The position numbers and the translations under genes were made by a program. 47,562 nucleotides of DNA from Saccoglossus kowalevskii (Eukaryota; Hemichordata; Enteropneusta; Harrimaniidae). The notes below the pieces were generated by a model. That model saw only the letters and a list, made by a program, of their open reading frames with translations. It was not told the origin of the DNA and made no database searches. The stretch lies in assembly GCF_000003605.2 (NCBI RefSeq), contig NW_003122924.1, positions 143,369 to 190,930 on the forward strand. The letters run 5' to 3'. This document shows, in pieces, positions 44,047 through 47,562 of this stretch (position 1 is its first letter; each line of letters starts with the position of its first letter).

Positions 44047-46416
44047 ATGAACAGTTGGCTACTGCTGATATGTATGGGTGTGCTGTCCCAGTTGAGCAGC
44101 GGAGTCGCGTATAACGTCACGGTAAGACCATACAACGGGCAACGTGGCTCATTATACGCGTTGGTCGTTGTCTTACACAGGTCGCATGTGGTCAAGGGGC
44201 ATAACGATTATTTATCAGGGATAAGCTCTACGCATACACGAATTATTGAGGTCACCTGGCTGCGAATACATTTTAGCGTACTAGATGTATAGGTAAACTA
44301 CACGAATCAGAAGCTATCCCATTAGCATCATATGTAGTACATACATTAGTCTTTAAGACGATAACTTCGTCTTCATCGGACACAAAAGCTCTTTGCGTAT
44401 ATATCTATTTATGTCGACTCTGTGAACTTCGGACTAACGTTGTTTAGTATTCTTTGGTGCTGGTCCAACTAACTTATATAAAGTTAGACATAGGGTTATC
44501 GCGCTCTCTCTGTATATGTATACATAACCAGGAACACCACGTTTCAAAAAATATGTTATTCTTTGCTGAACGCGTTTGTTTCGCCCTAGTTTGTTTGACA
44601 GAGTTCACTGCACCCAGTTCAAAATAAGATATTGTTTTATACCCCAATGCAAACTGCGCACTGTTTTTTTTTTTGTTTACGCGGAAGAACATGTCAACGC
44701 AAAAGACAGATTCCCACGTTCCTGCATAGCTAAGGGTACTTCAACGTGGGATCAAATCACACATCGTTGCCATGCTATATAGACATGCGCGCACGTGAAA
44801 CCCGTTTGTTTGATTAGACAGAAGACCAGCAGTGAGCCGCAACTAAAAAGAGAATAGACGCTGCTGACATCGTCACACTTACATCTTGTGTGAGAAATGT
44901 CATCCAAGGGCGTCGGTTGTGGGATAATTAGTGCCTCGATACACAAACAATAATACAGATAAGAATTGACTTGGCAATACCCGGGGCAATAAGAAGAAAT
45001 TCCATTTTCAGAAAACTGAAGGCGAAGTAAGTCAATATGAGATAGTGTACCACCGGAAGACTTATTTCGGGGCGTTGAAATACTGCGAGGAGCTAGGTGG
45101 TCGTTTGGCAAGGATCCCCGATATGGAGAGAGATAAAGCTGTCATCAGTTGGGTATACACCACGAACGACGAGTTAGGTGAGTCCATCAGAATACGCACC
45201 ATGTTTATCACGTGGGGGAAAAAATCCCTGGGTCACGTGATGGCTGGCTAGTATCGCGTTCATTTTGAACGACGCGACTTATTAAAATTTATCTATTTTG
45301 ATCTTGGGGTGTATTCTTTCTGAAAAACGGGAATAAAATTTTCAACTTTCAATATGTACTTTGAGACGATGTATGGAATATTTATGTAAGCAAATTTGAG
45401 GGTTACCTCATGTTTTTTTTCAAGAAAATGAATGTTTTAAAATTAGGTTTCACCGTTCGATTGTCAGTACAAGTCATAAATATATGTGATGCATTCAGAA
45501 GGTCAACGGGCAACTGAATGACGCAATTGGTTACAAAACGGAGTTGCATTGACACCAAATTTTTTTATTAAAAGCACGTGATTATATCTACACTTTAGAT
45601 AAACATGGCCTCAATAAAAACAGCTATTTGAAAACAAGTGGTATAAAAACAATAATCACTTAGCACGCCCTCATAAGCTACACACACTAGCAAGAAAACT
45701 TTTAAACGGATATATACTTTGTCTCTAAACTCAACAGTTCTATAATATTTCTATCGCTTTTAATAATAACAGTTGCATTAAAGGGCGGCGGTTATCGCTC
45801 CACGTCCTGTTCGGCATGGGACTCATAGCGACGTATATACAACGCGTGTAAAATTCAAAGACTCGCTACGTGACGACCACCACCCTTTAAGAATACTGCC
45901 TATATAATATACTGTTGGGTTCTGTTGGGTTATATTTCCTCCAATGTCTTATGACGTATGGAACATTGCCTACCCAGGTGCTCGCTATTGGATAGATGCC
46001 AACGATATCCAAGAGGAAGGGGTGTATCTTAGGTCAGACGGAGCAAAACAAAAGTTTGCAAATTGGGCAAAATCGGAACCGAATAACAAAGACAATGAAG
46101 ACTGCATTGAACTCAGGTGAGAGGTGAAAACTGGTTAGTGGTCCTTACAGAGAGTTTGTTTGTTTGTTTCCTATATTTATTAGGGCAGTTGATTGTGTTA
46201 ACTCCATATTGGATTTTGCAAAGGATTATGGGAAAGAAAATTGAACTGTAGAGGGCGTTTGGCGAGGAACTTTCATCTTTTCCCATGGAGCCCTATGTTA
46301 CGCATTATCTCATTGGTTATCTTTATTTTTTCAGCGAAAACGCAGATTATGCGTGGAATGATAGAAGCTGCTACTTTCCAAATTATTTTATCTGTGAATT
46401 TCTTATTTATCATTAA
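44047..46416 (+). CDS. Secreted C-type lectin (EPN-type), four coding exons
   Basis: Coding exons are 44,047-44,121, 45,012-45,177, 45,978-46,116 and 46,335-46,416. All donors and acceptors are GT/AG (CACG/GTAAGA, TTAG/GTGAGT, CTCAG/GTGAGA; TTTTCAG, CTACCCAG, TTTTTTCAG), with phases 0, 1 and 2 matching, giving 153 residues. Residues 1-21 are a signal peptide (MNSWLLLICMGVLSQLSSGVA) and NVT is a possible N-glycosylation site. The single C-type lectin-like domain has YCEELGGRLARI (first Cys), a degenerate WIG element (YWIDANDI), WAKSEPNNKDNEDCIEL with the EPN triplet typical of mannose-type binding, AWNDRSC (WND Ca-site motif), and closes on YFICEF. All four core cysteines and the main calcium ligands are present, so calcium-dependent sugar binding outside the cell is likely. 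It lacks the extra N-terminal Cys pair of long-form domains. A stand-alone secreted lectin fits a pattern-recognition role, but this is inference. Confidence 0.93.
45778..45890 (+). mobile_element. TTAA-type MITE, copy 2, inside the lectin intron 2
   Basis: TTAA on both sides of inverted ends AGGGCGGCGGTTATCGC and GACGACCACCACCCT. It shares CATGGGACTCATAGCGA and ACAACGCGTG with 7,968-8,098 and is shorter and cleaner. It lies between lectin exons 2 and 3, about 90 bases before the exon 3 acceptor, so it adds palindromic sequence close to a splice site. Confidence 0.8.
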
Positions 46417-46676
46417 GTAAGTGAAGCTCTAGCATTATTATAATATTCAGTACGTGCACCATGCACACATTTCTCGCGTCAGTAACTGCGCAAGTCCAAA
46501 ACGCCGTTCATACTTTATTTGTCTCGTTTTCACGATGGACGCCAGGAACCAATTTTTAGGGTGATTGCAAATGCGAGAACATATTTTTTTTTAGAATTTA
46601 CACATGATCGTAGTTTACGCAACCTCGAAAGCGTGTAAGCTGTATATACTAAATTACGTTATTGTTTTTCCCCCAG
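46417..46676 (+). other. Probable 3' UTR intron of the lectin gene
   Basis: A consensus donor GTAAGT begins at the base after the TAA stop, and a pyrimidine-rich acceptor (TTGTTTTTCCCCCAG) ends at 46,676. If used, the last exon is wholly untranslated. The exon junction would lie at the stop codon itself, so no nonsense-mediated decay would be expected. Confidence 0.5.
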
Positions 46677-47523
46677 GTTTAATCATTTCGTATCACAATT
46701 CACTTGGAAGATGATTCTCCAATCAGCCGAGCAGTTTCGAGTGATCATCTCGTATAGTATTCGATCCGTATACAAATTTGTCCGAATTACTCCAGTAAAG
46801 ATGTAAACCACGGGTGTTAGTATTGATTAAATACAGTATAATAAGTAAAATGTGAAAGGTGTCTTCTATTTAACGCTTAATTGATTCTATTGAAGGAGCA
46901 GTGTGAATAACCTAGATCTGTTTTTAGTATTTTAATTATACACGACTCGTAATCGTTTTATGAAATGTATATCCAATCAGTTGTTGAATTACTGGTCCGT
47001 ACCATTATATCAATGCGCAGCTGCATTTGTGCAGTTAGTTATTGTAAAAAGAGCACACATACTTCAACGTTTAACTGGATTTTGTTTTATTTCGTGAATT
47101 CAAACACACCGTGAAACCGACTGAATACTATCAAAAACCCCACTGCGTAGATTTGGCGAAAAACAGTTGCTGTGTACCTGCAATCTACTGCGAACCGCGT
47201 CTCCTAATACGCCGGCGTCGATGATTGTTCTGGAGTCGTTCATAGCATTACTACTACGAGATTAGATGTATATATCAACCTATTAGTTATGCTCAAGGTG
47301 TCCACGTCGTATTTCTGTTACGAAATGGTCAAATCAACATTGAAAACTTTTGCACATTTTTTAAAATGTAAACAAGTAAAACGATCAATTGTATACAATG
47401 TAAAATTAGTGGACGCGGTAAAACGAAAATGGTATTATGGGATGTTAGCATTTTAAAAAATAGAGGACAGCATCAATTGCTAGCTATATTTGTTTTGTTT
47501 ATTCAGAATGATTTTTCAATAAA
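46677..47523 (+). other. Probable 3' UTR of the lectin gene
   Basis: From the acceptor at 46,676 to the first canonical AATAAA I see on the plus strand at 47,518-47,523, near the window end. An ATTAAA variant near 46,826 could give a shorter form. No other gene is visible here. Confidence 0.4.
47518..47523 (+). terminator. AATAAA polyadenylation signal, plus strand
   Basis: Canonical hexamer in TTTTTCAATAAAGACAGC downstream of the lectin gene in the same orientation. Confidence 0.45.
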
Positions 47524-47562
47524 GACAGCACTGGCAGTTGGGCGCGTTTAGCGTTATATGTT

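Noticed and set aside
1-47562. tRNA, rRNA, CRISPR arrays or bacterial-type operons
   Set aside because: No complete A-box plus B-box tRNA, no rRNA-like blocks and no regularly spaced short repeats; the only tRNA-like piece is the SINE-like head at 28.65 kb.

Overview
This is animal (metazoan) nuclear DNA. It is AT-rich and gene-poor, has spliceosomal introns (GT..AG) and short exons separated by long non-coding stretches, carries many small foldback/MITE-type transposon remnants and a decayed non-LTR retrotransposon, and contains a 687-base assembly gap. The gene and repeat content fits a marine invertebrate (hemichordate, cephalochordate or mollusc-like), but the sequence alone does not let me name the species.

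Layout. Bases 1-7,300 hold repeats, including a relic of an L2/CR1-type reverse transcriptase at about 690-1,400, plus a possible decayed claudin-like (PMP22/EMP/claudin-type) gene on the minus strand near 5.0-5.4 kb. A segment of that locus is duplicated at 2.8 kb. At 10.1-10.8 kb a minus-strand, apparently intronless gene encodes a two-pass membrane protein of 230 residues. Next comes a second minus-strand membrane-protein gene that I assemble from two exons 15 kb apart: a two-TM first exon at 33,074-33,573 and a C-terminal exon at 17,695-17,785. Splice sites and codon phase match exactly, and the terminal exon carries a GP-x-x-Y-x-GR-type tail also seen in the 10.1-kb gene, so the two look like members of one family. 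The 15.3-kb intron contains a tRNA-derived SINE-like element, a palindromic repeat and the gap.

The right end (44.0-46.7 kb, plus strand) holds the best-resolved gene: a four-coding-exon secreted C-type lectin of 153 residues with a signal peptide, all four core cysteines, an EPN sugar-specificity motif and a WND motif. A further intron appears to begin directly after its stop codon.

Repeats form several families with copies inside the window: a foldback element with a roughly 125-bp palindrome (starts near 1, 21,775, 35,053 and 43,077), a TA-flanked MITE (3,410 and 6,676), a TTAA-flanked MITE (7,968 and 45,778, the latter inside the lectin intron), and several single-copy foldbacks. I see no operon, CRISPR, tRNA, rRNA or defence-type gene cluster, and no gene set that would qualify as a new multi-gene system. 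The most noteworthy items are the split two-TM gene and its paralogue, the palindromic repeat family, and the claudin-like fragments with their duplication.
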